Part shown: positions 1 to 6,598 of the stretch, piece by piece
How the letters are laid out: the number at the start of each line of letters is the position of its first letter
Position numbering within the stretch: the stretch's first letter is position 1
Assembly: GCA_031177735.1 (NCBI GenBank)
Contig: JAPSKJ010000020.1
Coordinates: 1-19,280 of the forward strand
Length of the DNA stretch: 19,280 nucleotides
From: Nocardioides sp.
GTDB lineage: Bacteria; Actinomycetota; Actinomycetes; Propionibacteriales; Nocardioidaceae
Direction: 5' to 3'
Translations under genes and position numbers: made by a program
The notes under the pieces: model-generated
What the model was told of the DNA's origin: nothing
What the model saw: the letters and a program-made list of their open reading frames with translations, nothing else
The model's database searches: none

Positions 1-2
1 TC

Positions 3-59
3 CCCGCGCCGGACCGGGCCGAGCTCGACCGCATCCTGCGGCTGCTGGTGACGCAGTGA
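3..59 (+). CDS. C-terminal fragment of an unidentified upstream protein
   Basis: An open frame enters from the left edge and ends at a TGA at 57-59. It encodes about 18 residues (PAPDRAELDRILRLLVTQ), a helical, charged tail. The fragment is too short to identify a family. It ends 13 bp before coaE and its stop lies next to the TAGGGT element proposed as the coaE promoter. The reading frame is inferred only from the good stop placement and ordinary GC-rich codon use. Confidence 0.45.
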   Translation, partial: PAPDRAELDRILRLLVTQ

Positions 60-60
60 G

Positions 61-66
61 TAGGGT
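61..66 (+). promoter_or_regulatory. Putative -10 element for leaderless coaE transcript
   Basis: TAGGGT lies 6 nt before the coaE ATG at 73, and there is no convincing Shine-Dalgarno sequence in between. TANNNT about 6-7 nt before the start codon is the known signature of leaderless actinobacterial mRNAs. The same arrangement recurs before five other genes here. Confidence 0.5.
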
Positions 67-72
67 CCCCTC

Positions 73-663
73 ATGCGCGTGGGACTGACCGGTGGCATCG
101 CGTCGGGCAAGAGCACGGTCTCGGCCATCCTCTCCGAGCTGGGCGCGACCGTGGTCGACGCCGACGCCATCGCCCGCGAGGTCGTCGCCCGCGGAACACC
201 CGGCCTGGCGGCGGTCGTCGAGGCGTTCGGCGAGGGTGTGCTGACGCCCTCCGGCGAGATGGACCGCGCGGCGGTCGGGGCACTCGTCTTCGCCGACCCC
301 GAGCGCCGCCGCGTGCTGGAGGGGATCATCCATCCGTTGGTCCGCGCCCGGGCCCAGGAGCTGGAGGAGGCGGCCGGGCCGGGGGCCATCGTCGTGCACG
401 ACATCCCGCTGCTGGTCGAGACCGGCCAGGCCGATCGGTTCGACGCCGTCATCGTGATCGACGTGCCCGAAGACCTCCAGGTGGCCCGGATGTCGGCCGA
501 TCGCGGCATGACCGAGGCCGAGGCCCGCGCCCGCATCGCGGCGCAGGCCAGCCGCGAGGCGCGACGAGCCGTGGCGACGTACGTCATCGAGAACACCGGC
601 ACGCGCGAGCACCTCCGTCGCCAGGTGGAAACGGTCCTTTCGGAACTGGTCGCCCGGGCCTGA
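73..663 (+). CDS. coaE: Dephospho-CoA kinase
   Basis: This enzyme phosphorylates the 3'-hydroxyl of dephospho-CoA with ATP, the last step of coenzyme A synthesis, in the cytosol. The 196 residues match the usual ~200 of CoaE. The N-terminus carries the P-loop GGIASGKST at residues 7-15, followed by the family motif VVDADAIARE around residues 27-36, whose Asp residues sit at the active site. VHDIPLLVE near residue 110 is the conserved lid/substrate region (typically 'D.PLLFE'). ATG at 73 is chosen because the P-loop begins 6 residues later, as in the family. The gene is followed after 13 bp by the GH3 gene on the same strand. No extra C-terminal domain is present, unlike the mycobacterial CoaE-UPF0157 fusion. 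Confidence 0.96.
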   Translation: MRVGLTGGIASGKSTVSAILSELGATVVDADAIAREVVARGTPGLAAVVEAFGEGVLTPSGEMDRAAVGALVFADPERRRVLEGIIHPLVRARAQELEEAAGPGAIVVHDIPLLVETGQADRFDAVIVIDVPEDLQVARMSADRGMTEAEARARIAAQASREARRAVATYVIENTGTREHLRRQVETVLSELVARA

Positions 664-669
664 CATACT
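664..669 (+). promoter_or_regulatory. Weak -10-like hexamer before the GH3 gene
   Basis: CATACT lies 7 nt before the GTG at 677 in the 13-bp gap after coaE. It keeps A2, T3, A4 and T6 of TATAAT but not T1. No Shine-Dalgarno is visible, so a leaderless start is possible. Read-through from coaE is an equally good explanation. Confidence 0.3.
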
Positions 670-676
670 CCCGCGC

Positions 677-2029
677 GTGCGACGGGGACAGCGGCAGCGG
701 GGCGGCGCGCACCGAGCACCCCGGCACCGGGCTCCGCGACGCCGCTCGGCGGTGCCGGCCCTCGTGGTCGCGGCGGTGGTGGCCAGCGCCGCAGGGACCG
801 GAGGTTGGCTGGTCGTCCGCGACACCGAGCTCGCGCGCGCGAGCCCCGGGCCGTCGGCCGTCAACGGGGCACTGCCCCCGCAGCCGCCGGTGGACGCACC
901 GCTTCCCTGGGGTCCCACCGCAGGGGAGCTCGCGCAGGCCCGGAGCACGGTCGCCGGCTGGAGCGCCGAGCAGCTCGTCGGACAGGTCATCGTCGGCCGC
1001 TACCACGGCACCGCACCGGAGGCCGCGGCCGCCATGGTGCGTCAGCTCCACCTGGCGGGCGTGAGCATGCAGGCCGAGAACGTGGTCGACGCCGCGCAGG
1101 TGCGCGCGACGAGCGCCGCGGTCGCGGAGGCCGTCGCCGCCGACGGTCGGACCCACCCGGCCGTCATCGGCGTGGACCAGGAGGGCGGGACGGTCTCCCA
1201 CCTCGACGGGGCGGCGACCCGGTTCCCCGCGTACGCCGAAGCCGGGGACGCCGTCGTCGCCGATCCGGTCCTCGGCCGCACCGTGGTCAAGCGGGCTGCG
1301 GAGGCGACCGGCCTCGAGCTCCGCGACCTCGGCTTCACGTGGGTCTTCGCCCCGGTCGCCGACGTCACCATCGGCGCCGCCGACCCCACCATCGGCAGCA
1401 GGTCGTCGTCGGAGGACCCCGCCGTCGCCGCCGACGTCATCCGCGCCTCGATCCGCGGCTACAACGACGCGGGCATCGTCTCGACGGTCAAGCACTTCCC
1501 GGGCCACGGATCCGTGGAGGGCGACAGCCACACGGAGTTCCCCTCGCTCACCGCCACGCTGACCGAGCTGAGGGAGCGCGACCTGGTGCCGTTCCGGGCC
1601 GCGGTCGACGCCGGCGCCCCGGCCGTGATGCTCGGCCACATGGCGGTCGAGGCGATCGCACCGGACCTGCCGGCGAGTCTGGCCGCGCCGGTCTACGACC
1701 TGCTGCGCCGCGACCTGGGCTTCGACGGCCTGACCATCACCGACTCCCTCGGCATGGCGGCCGTCTCGGTCAGCGACCGGCCGGCGGTCGACGCGCTCAA
1801 CGCCGGCGCCGACCTGCTCCTCCTGCCGGCCGACACCGCCGCCACCCACGCCACGCTCCTGGCCGCGCTCGAGTCGGGGGACCTCACCCGTGAGCGGCTC
1901 GAGGACGCGGCGGCCACCGTCGTCGCCGTGCAGCTGTGGCAGCGCAGAAGCGCCGCAGCCGCCCCGGTGCCCGTCGACGTGGTCGAGCGGGCGGCCGAGG
2001 CGGCTGCGGCGTTGGACGAGGCGGACTAG
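677..2029 (+). CDS. Membrane-anchored glycoside hydrolase family 3 protein (NagZ-like beta-N-acetylhexosaminidase)
   Basis: The protein probably removes N-acetylglucosamine from muropeptides or other glycans at the outer face of the membrane. Its first ~24 residues are Arg/His-rich and are followed by a hydrophobic stretch at about 25-46, which suggests a signal anchor; there is no lipobox Cys. The GH3 barrel follows. Visible motifs are DQEGG at 167-171 (substrate loop), KHFPGHG at 272-278 with DSH at 283-285 (the Asp-His dyad typical of NagZ) and ITDSLGM with the presumed nucleophile Asp356. The C-terminus ends soon after the barrel, so it is the short single-domain NagZ type. GTG at 677 is chosen because it precedes the anchor and lies 13 bp after coaE. 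Substrate specificity is inferred from the motif. The stop is only 6 bp from that of the convergent sigma factor gene. Confidence 0.88.
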   Translation: MRRGQRQRGGAHRAPRHRAPRRRSAVPALVVAAVVASAAGTGGWLVVRDTELARASPGPSAVNGALPPQPPVDAPLPWGPTAGELAQARSTVAGWSAEQLVGQVIVGRYHGTAPEAAAAMVRQLHLAGVSMQAENVVDAAQVRATSAAVAEAVAADGRTHPAVIGVDQEGGTVSHLDGAATRFPAYAEAGDAVVADPVLGRTVVKRAAEATGLELRDLGFTWVFAPVADVTIGAADPTIGSRSSSEDPAVAADVIRASIRGYNDAGIVSTVKHFPGHGSVEGDSHTEFPSLTATLTELRERDLVPFRAAVDAGAPAVMLGHMAVEAIAPDLPASLAAPVYDLLRRDLGFDGLTITDSLGMAAVSVSDRPAVDALNAGADLLLLPADTAATHATLLAALESGDLTRERLEDAAATVVAVQLWQRRSAAAAPVPVDVVERAAEAAAALDEAD

Positions 2030-2035
2030 CGGGCG

Positions 2036-2980
2036 TCAGGCCGCCAGGTCCGGGTCGCCGAGGCGACGGAGCTTCTGCAGGGCCTCGCGCTCGAGCTGGC
2101 GGACGCGCTCGGCGGAGATGCCGTGCTTGTGCCCGATGTCGGCGAGCTTGTGCTGCCGGCCGTCGAGCAGGCCGTAGCGCGACCGGATGATGTCGGCGGC
2201 GCGGTCGTCGAGCTGGCTGACCAGCCGGTTGAGCCGCTCGCGGGACTCGGTGTCGAGGACGGTGAGGTCCGGACCCGGCGAGGTCTCCTGGGCCATCAGG
2301 TCTCCCAGCGAGGTGTCACCGTCGTCGTCGACCGGCGAGTCGAGGCTGACGTGCTCGCGGCCCCAGGCCATCAGGTCCAGGACGCGCTCGACCTCCATGC
2401 CGAGCTCGGCGGCGATCTCCTGCGGCTCCGGGTCGCGGCCGAGCTGGCGCTCCAGGGTGCGGCGGGCGCCGCCGACCTGGTTGAGCTCCTCGACCACGTG
2501 CACGGGGAGACGCACGACGCGGGCCTGCTGCGCGATGCCGCGCGTGATCGCCTGGCGCACCCACCAGGTGGCGTAGGTGGAGAACTTGTAGCCCTTGGTG
2601 TAGTCGAACTTCTCGACCGCACGGATCAGGCCGGTGTTGCCCTCCTGGATCAGGTCGAGCATCGGCATCTGGGCCCGGCCGTACTTGCGGGCGATCGAGA
2701 CCACCAGGCGCAGGTTGGCGGTGATGAACCGGTCGACGGCCTGACGGCCCTCCTCCGCGATCCACTCCAGCTCCTCGCGGGTGGCGCCCATCGGGGCGCC
2801 GCCCTTCTTGCGGCCGACACGCCCCTGCGCGAGCAGGTGTTCCGCGTACAGCCCGGCCTCGATCGCCTTGGACAGCTCCACCTCTTGGGCGGCGTCCAAC
2901 AGGTCGTTCCGCGCGATCTCGTCGAGGTACAGACCGACGCTGTCGCGCCCCTCGATCTCACGTGTAGCCGTGCTCGCCAT
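2036..2980 (-). CDS. sigB: Group 2 RNA polymerase sigma factor (SigB/HrdD-like)
   Basis: This is a sigma-70 family protein that directs RNA polymerase to promoters resembling those of the principal sigma. The 314 residues lack region 1.1. Region 1.2 starts at about residue 13 (DSVGLYLDEIARND). Regions 2.1-2.4 span about 85-160 and include LRLVVSIARKYG, DLIQEGNTGLIRAVEKFDY and YATWWVRQAITR. The region 4.2 helix-turn-helix is at about 287-307 (ISAERVRQLEREALQKLRRL). Region 2.4 is almost identical to that of SigA at 14271-15791, so their -10 specificities should overlap. The ATG at 2980 has GAGGAGG 5 nt upstream (2986-2992). The absence of region 1.1 and the stress-type promoter upstream support a SigB-like, non-essential role. 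The symbol is given by analogy with mycobacterial sigB; HrdD-like would be equally fair. Confidence 0.93.
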   Translation of the reverse strand: MASTATREIEGRDSVGLYLDEIARNDLLDAAQEVELSKAIEAGLYAEHLLAQGRVGRKKGGAPMGATREELEWIAEEGRQAVDRFITANLRLVVSIARKYGRAQMPMLDLIQEGNTGLIRAVEKFDYTKGYKFSTYATWWVRQAITRGIAQQARVVRLPVHVVEELNQVGGARRTLERQLGRDPEPQEIAAELGMEVERVLDLMAWGREHVSLDSPVDDDGDTSLGDLMAQETSPGPDLTVLDTESRERLNRLVSQLDDRAADIIRSRYGLLDGRQHKLADIGHKHGISAERVRQLEREALQKLRRLGDPDLAA

Positions 2981-3000
2981 GGGACCCTCCTCACAACACG

Positions 3001-3020
3001 TGGGGCGGGAAGCCGCCCCA
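3001..3020 (-). promoter_or_regulatory. Perfect hairpin in the 5' leader of the SigB-like gene
   Basis: The 8-bp arms TGGGGCGG and CCGCCCCA enclose a 4-nt loop, perfectly paired. It lies 8 nt upstream of the GAGGAGG ribosome-binding site of the sigma gene. If transcription starts from the GGGAAT-N18-GTT element at 3031-3057, this hairpin would form the extreme 5' end of the mRNA. It could stabilise the transcript or modulate ribosome access; the function is inference. Confidence 0.55.
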
Positions 3021-3030
3021 CAGGGGTGTC

Positions 3031-3057
3031 AACGCAACAGGTGACCTCCGGATTCCC
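3031..3057 (-). promoter_or_regulatory. SigR/SigH-type promoter for the SigB-like sigma gene
   Basis: On the minus strand GGGAAT (3057-3052), an 18-nt spacer and GTT (3033-3031) reproduce the SigR/SigH consensus of actinobacteria. The predicted transcription start is near 3023-3026, giving a leader of about 45 nt. Thiol-stress sigma factors are known to transcribe sigB in mycobacteria and hrdD in Streptomyces, so the target makes sense. An identical arrangement precedes the DUF7455 gene. Confidence 0.65.
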
Positions 3058-3124
3058 GGGTCAAACGTGCGCTCTCGTGAGGATTGACGGTTGGCGGACA
3101 CGCTGAGTTTCGTGGCCGTCCAAG

Positions 3125-3143
3125 TCTCAGGGAACTCTCAGGG
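3125..3143. promoter_or_regulatory. Direct repeat TCTCAGGG x2, candidate response-regulator site
   Basis: TCTCAGGG occurs at 3125-3132 and again at 3136-3143, separated by AAC. The 11-bp period places both copies on one face of the helix, as is common for OmpR-family regulators. It lies about 70 bp upstream of the proposed -35 of the SigB-like gene and about 37 bp after the ptrB stop. Mycobacterial MprA is known to regulate sigB through a direct-repeat site, but assignment to any regulator is inference. Confidence 0.4.
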
Positions 3144-3169
3144 CGGACCCCGATCCCGGCGCGTCCGCC
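3142..3169 (-). terminator. Possible terminator after ptrB
   Basis: GGCGGAC at 3142-3148 and GTCCGCC at 3163-3169 form a 7-bp stem with a 14-nt loop, 17 bp beyond the ptrB stop. There is no T-tract, so intrinsic termination is uncertain. It overlaps one copy of the TCTCAGGG repeat by two bases. Confidence 0.3.
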
Positions 3170-3185
3170 GTGATCCGGCGTTCGG

Positions 3186-5297
3186 TCACCGAGCGGTCGC
3201 CAGGCCCATCCGGTCGAGGATCCACGCCAGCGTGAAGGCCCGGTCGTGCCAGGACTTGTAGCGACCGGAGACCCCGCCGTGCCCGGCCGACATCTCGGTG
3301 CGCAGCAGCACGTCGGCGCCAGCGACCTCGCGCAGCCGGGCCACCCACTTGGCCGGCTCGACGTAGAGCACCCGGGTGTCGTTGAGGCTGGTCTCGGCCA
3401 GGATCGGTGGATAGTCCTGCGGGCGGACGTTGTCATAGGGCGCGTACGACGCCATGTAGTCGTAGACCGCAGGATCCGCCTCGGGATTCCCCCACTCGTC
3501 GTACTCGGTGACGGTGAGCGGGAGCGAGGCGTCGAGCATCGTGGTCAGCGCGTCGACGAACGGCACCTGTGCCACCACCCCGTCGAGGAGCTCGGGCCCC
3601 TGGTTGGCCACCGCGCCCATCAGCAGGCCCCCGGCGCTGCCGCCCTCGGCCACCACGCGCGTGGCCCAGCCGGTCTCGCGCAGGTGACGCGCGCACGCGA
3701 GGAAGTCGGAGAAGGAGTTCTGCTTGCGGAACAGCTTGCCGTCGTCGTACCAGCGTCGACCGAGCTCGCCGCCGCCGCGGACGTGCGCGATGGCGAAGCC
3801 CGCGCCACGGTCGAGCAGCGAGAGCCGGGCGATGGAGAAGTAGGGGTCGATCGAGGTCTCGTAGGAGCCGTAGCCGTAGAGCAGCACCGGCACCGGACCG
3901 GCCGCGCGTGCGTCGCGCCGGACGACGATCGAGATCGGCACACGCTCACCGTCCTCGGCGGTGGCCCACAGACGGTGCTCCTCGTAGTCGGCCGGGTCGT
4001 AACCGCCCAGGACGGGGGCCTGCTTGAGCAGGGTGAGCGTGCGGGTGCGCACGTCGTAGTCGTAGACCGAGCTCGGCGTGGCCATCGTGGTGTAGCCGAT
4101 CCGGACGGTGGGCTGGTCGAAGGCGGGGTTCCCGCCGGAGCCGATGGTGTAGAGCTCGTCCTCGAACTCGACGAGGTAGTCGTCGCCGACGCCGCCGTCG
4201 TGCAGCTCGAGGATGCGCAGCTGGGTCAGCCCCTCGCTGCGCTGGTGGACGACCAGGTGGCCGGCGAAGGCGTCGACGTCCTCGAGCCGGACCGCCGGGT
4301 CGTGCGGGACGAGCGGTTGCCAATCCTCCGGCGCCGTCGGGGCGACCGGCGCGGACCCCAGCTCGAAGTCGGGTCCGGTGAGGTTGTGCAGCACCACGAA
4401 GCGGTCCTCGCCGCCGATCACCGCGTGGTCGAGGGAGTACTCCAGGCCCTCCCGGCGCGGTGAGAACACCTGCCAACCCTGCTCGGGGTGGTCGGCGTCG
4501 AGGTAGCGGTACTCCGAGGTGAGCTTGGAGCCGATCGCGATCACGAGGAACCGGTCACTGCGGGTGCGGCCGACGCCCATCCAGAAGCGGGAGTCGGTCT
4601 CGTGGTGGACCAGCTCGTCTCGATCCTGCGTGGTGCCGAGGCGGTGCCGCCAGATCTTGTCGGGGCGCCAGGACTCATCGACGGTGGAGTAGTAGAGGTT
4701 CTCGCCCGCCCGGTCCCACGTGGCACCGCCGAGGACCCCCTCGAGCACGTCCGGCAACAGCTCACCGGTCTCGAGGTCCTTGATGCGCACGGTGTAACGC
4801 TCATCGCCGGTGACGTCGGTGGAGTAGGCCAGCAACCGGGTGTCCGGAGACACCGACGACCCGCCCAGGGAGAAGAACTCGTGGCCCTCCGCGAGGGCGT
4901 CGAGGTCGAGCAGCACCTGCTCGCCGGGCAGGGCGGGCTGGTCGGGCGCGACGTCGGCCGGGGCGGGGGGCGTCCAGTCTGCGGGGTCGGTGACGGGCAC
5001 CCGGCACGTGGCGCCGTACTCCCGTCCCTCGAAGGAGCGGCCGTAGTACCAGTAACCGCGGCTGCGGGTCGGCACGGACAGGTCGGTCTCCAGGGTGCGG
5101 CCCTTGATCTCGTCGAAGATCTGCTGGCGCAGCTCGGCGAGGTGGGCGGTGCGGGCTTCGGTGTAGGAGTTCTCCGCCTCCAGGTGAGCGATCACCTCCG
5201 GGGCGTCCTTGTCGCGGAGCCACTCATAGTCGTCGACCCGCGTGCGGCCATGGATCTCGCGGGTGACGGGGCGCTTGGCGGCGTTCGGCGGCTGCAT
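3186..5297 (-). CDS. ptrB: Oligopeptidase B (S9A prolyl-oligopeptidase family)
   Basis: This cytosolic serine peptidase cleaves short peptides after basic residues. The 703 residues compare with about 690 for E. coli PtrB. The N-terminus (PPNAAKRPVTREIHGRTRVDDYEWLRD) is the standard start of the beta-propeller domain, so ATG at 5297 is used; the open frame extends far upstream but that part is Pro/Arg-rich shadow of pxpA. The C-terminal hydrolase domain has Ser554 in GGSAGG, Asp640 in LNDTRV and His673 in SAGHGG, giving the catalytic triad. There is no signal peptide. It is divergent from pxpA with 24 bp between start codons. Its peptide products could feed pyroglutamyl ends to the oxoprolinase pathway; that link is inference. 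Oligopeptidase B is preferred over prolyl oligopeptidase from length and N-terminal motif. Confidence 0.93.
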   Translation of the reverse strand: MQPPNAAKRPVTREIHGRTRVDDYEWLRDKDAPEVIAHLEAENSYTEARTAHLAELRQQIFDEIKGRTLETDLSVPTRSRGYWYYGRSFEGREYGATCRVPVTDPADWTPPAPADVAPDQPALPGEQVLLDLDALAEGHEFFSLGGSSVSPDTRLLAYSTDVTGDERYTVRIKDLETGELLPDVLEGVLGGATWDRAGENLYYSTVDESWRPDKIWRHRLGTTQDRDELVHHETDSRFWMGVGRTRSDRFLVIAIGSKLTSEYRYLDADHPEQGWQVFSPRREGLEYSLDHAVIGGEDRFVVLHNLTGPDFELGSAPVAPTAPEDWQPLVPHDPAVRLEDVDAFAGHLVVHQRSEGLTQLRILELHDGGVGDDYLVEFEDELYTIGSGGNPAFDQPTVRIGYTTMATPSSVYDYDVRTRTLTLLKQAPVLGGYDPADYEEHRLWATAEDGERVPISIVVRRDARAAGPVPVLLYGYGSYETSIDPYFSIARLSLLDRGAGFAIAHVRGGGELGRRWYDDGKLFRKQNSFSDFLACARHLRETGWATRVVAEGGSAGGLLMGAVANQGPELLDGVVAQVPFVDALTTMLDASLPLTVTEYDEWGNPEADPAVYDYMASYAPYDNVRPQDYPPILAETSLNDTRVLYVEPAKWVARLREVAGADVLLRTEMSAGHGGVSGRYKSWHDRAFTLAWILDRMGLATAR

Positions 5298-5304
5298 GCG
5301 CGCG

Positions 5305-5314
5305 ACCCTATCCT
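5305..5314. promoter_or_regulatory. Overlapping divergent -10 elements for leaderless ptrB and pxpA
   Basis: On the minus strand TAGGGT (5310-5305) ends 7 nt before the ptrB ATG. On the plus strand TATCCT (5309-5314) ends 7 nt before the pxpA ATG. The two hexamers share bases 5309-5310. The whole divergent gap is 24 bp (5298-5321), with no room for a leader or Shine-Dalgarno, so both mRNAs would have to start at or next to their start codons. Confidence 0.55.
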
Positions 5315-5321
5315 CGGCCCC

Positions 5322-6008
5322 ATGCCCACCGTGATCGACCTCAACGCCGACCTCGGCGAGGAGGTCACCGACGACACCGGCCTTCTCGCCGTGGTGTCGA
5401 GCGCCAACGTCGCCTGCGGCTACCACGCCGGGTCGACGGCGATCATGCGGGCCGTCTGCGCCGAGGCGGTCCGGCGTGGGGTGGTGGTCGGTGCGCAGGT
5501 CTCCTACGCCGACCGCCCCAACTTCGGGCGCGTCGCGCTCGACGTGGCATTCGAGGTGCTGCGGGAGCAGGTCGCCGACCAGGTCGGCGTCCTCGCGCAG
5601 ATCGCCGCGGCGGAGGGCACAGCGGTCAGCTACGTCAAAGCCCACGGCGCGCTCTACCACCGCACCCGCGACGACGCCGAGCAGGCGGCGGCCGTGCTCG
5701 CCGGGTCTGGGTCGCTGCCCGTCCTGGGGATGCCGGGCGAGCTGCTGCGCCAGGCGGACGCCGCCGGGCGCGACACCTGGCTGGAGGGCTTCCCGGACCG
5801 TGCCTACGACGGCGACCGGCTGCGCCCACGCGACCGGCCCGGCGCCGTGCTCACCGACGGGGCGGCGATCGCGGCGAACGCGCTCGCCCTGGCCCCGACG
5901 GTGCGGTCCTTGTGCCTGCACGGCGACACTCCGGGGGCGGTGGGCCACGCGCATCGGGTGCGTGAGGCGCTCGAGACGGCCGGGTGGACGGTGACGGCGT
6001 GCGCGTGA
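5322..6008 (+). CDS. pxpA: 5-oxoprolinase subunit A (LamB/YcsF family)
   Basis: Together with PxpB and PxpC this subunit converts 5-oxoproline to glutamate using ATP; 5-oxoproline forms spontaneously from glutamine and glutamyl peptides. The family motifs are IDLNADLGE (residues 5-13), SANVACGYHAGS (27-38), KAHGALYH (about 106-113) and the EGFPDRAYDGDRLRPR block near 157-172. The 228 residues are shorter than the usual 245-255; the missing part is mainly the loop after DLGE, where relatives carry about ten more residues. All recognised motifs remain, so it should be functional. ATG at 5322 is fixed by the IDLN motif four residues later. It is the first gene of a pxpABC operon; its stop overlaps the pxpB start. 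Confidence 0.93.
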   Translation: MPTVIDLNADLGEEVTDDTGLLAVVSSANVACGYHAGSTAIMRAVCAEAVRRGVVVGAQVSYADRPNFGRVALDVAFEVLREQVADQVGVLAQIAAAEGTAVSYVKAHGALYHRTRDDAEQAAAVLAGSGSLPVLGMPGELLRQADAAGRDTWLEGFPDRAYDGDRLRPRDRPGAVLTDGAAIAANALALAPTVRSLCLHGDTPGAVGHAHRVREALETAGWTVTACA

Positions 6009-6598
6009 CCCGCTTCGGTTGGAGCGCGTTGCGGGTCGAGGTCGACTCCGCCGCACACGCCGCCGCGCTCGCCACCTGGGCACGCTCCGCCGAGGTCGAG
6101 GCGGAGGAGATCGTGCCGGCCGCGCGGACGGTGCTCTTCGACGGCGTCCGCGACCTCGGCCAGACCCAGGCCGCCCTGACCGGGTGGGACGGGATCGCCG
6201 AGCTGCGTGCCGAGGGGCCGCTGGTGACCCTCGACGTCGTCTATGACGGTGAGGACCTGCCTCGGGTCGCGCAGGCGTGGGGCTGCTCCGTGGGAGAGGT
6301 CGTCGCCCGGCACACCGCAGGAGAGTTCGTGTCGGTGTTCTGCGGCTTCGCACCGGGCTTCGCCTACCTCTCCGGCCTCCCCGAGGAGTGCCGGGTGCCG
6401 CGGCTGGCGACGCCGCGCCCGTGGGTGCCGGCCGGGTCGGTCGCGATCGCGGGGGAGTGGTGCGCGGTCTACCCGACGGGCTCACCGGGCGGGTGGAACC
6501 TGTTGGGCCGCACGGACGCGGCCCTGTGGGACCCGGCGCGCGAGGACCCGGTGCTGCTGGCTCCGGGCACACGTGTGCGTTTCCGGGCGGTGCCGTGA
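5999..6598 (+). CDS. pxpB: 5-oxoprolinase subunit B (KipI-like carboxyltransferase subdomain)
   Basis: This is the second subunit of the ATP-dependent 5-oxoprolinase. FCGFAPGFAYLSGLP (Cys at residue 115), VPRLATPRPWVPAGSVAIAG and YPTGSPGGWNLLGRT are the classic CT_C_D/KipI motifs, ending with LLAPGTRVRF. The length is 199 residues, slightly below the usual 205-240. Three in-frame GTG codons compete: 5984, 5999 and 6005. GTG at 5999 gives MRVTRFGWSALRVEV, which matches the family N-terminus best; 6005 would give an exact GTGA overlap with the pxpA stop, as seen again between pxpB and pxpC. Translational coupling is likely either way. No separate promoter is apparent. Confidence 0.9.
   Translation: MRVTRFGWSALRVEVDSAAHAAALATWARSAEVEAEEIVPAARTVLFDGVRDLGQTQAALTGWDGIAELRAEGPLVTLDVVYDGEDLPRVAQAWGCSVGEVVARHTAGEFVSVFCGFAPGFAYLSGLPEECRVPRLATPRPWVPAGSVAIAGEWCAVYPTGSPGGWNLLGRTDAALWDPAREDPVLLAPGTRVRFRAVP

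Noticed and set aside
584..1849. Long minus-strand open frame opposite the GH3 gene
   Set aside because: Low-complexity Arg/Gly/Val composition typical of GC-rich shadow frames; the plus strand has full GH3 motifs.
5984..5998. Earliest GTG (5984) as the pxpB start
   Set aside because: It adds MDGDG before the family N-terminus and lengthens the overlap with pxpA; GTG 5999 or 6005 fit better.
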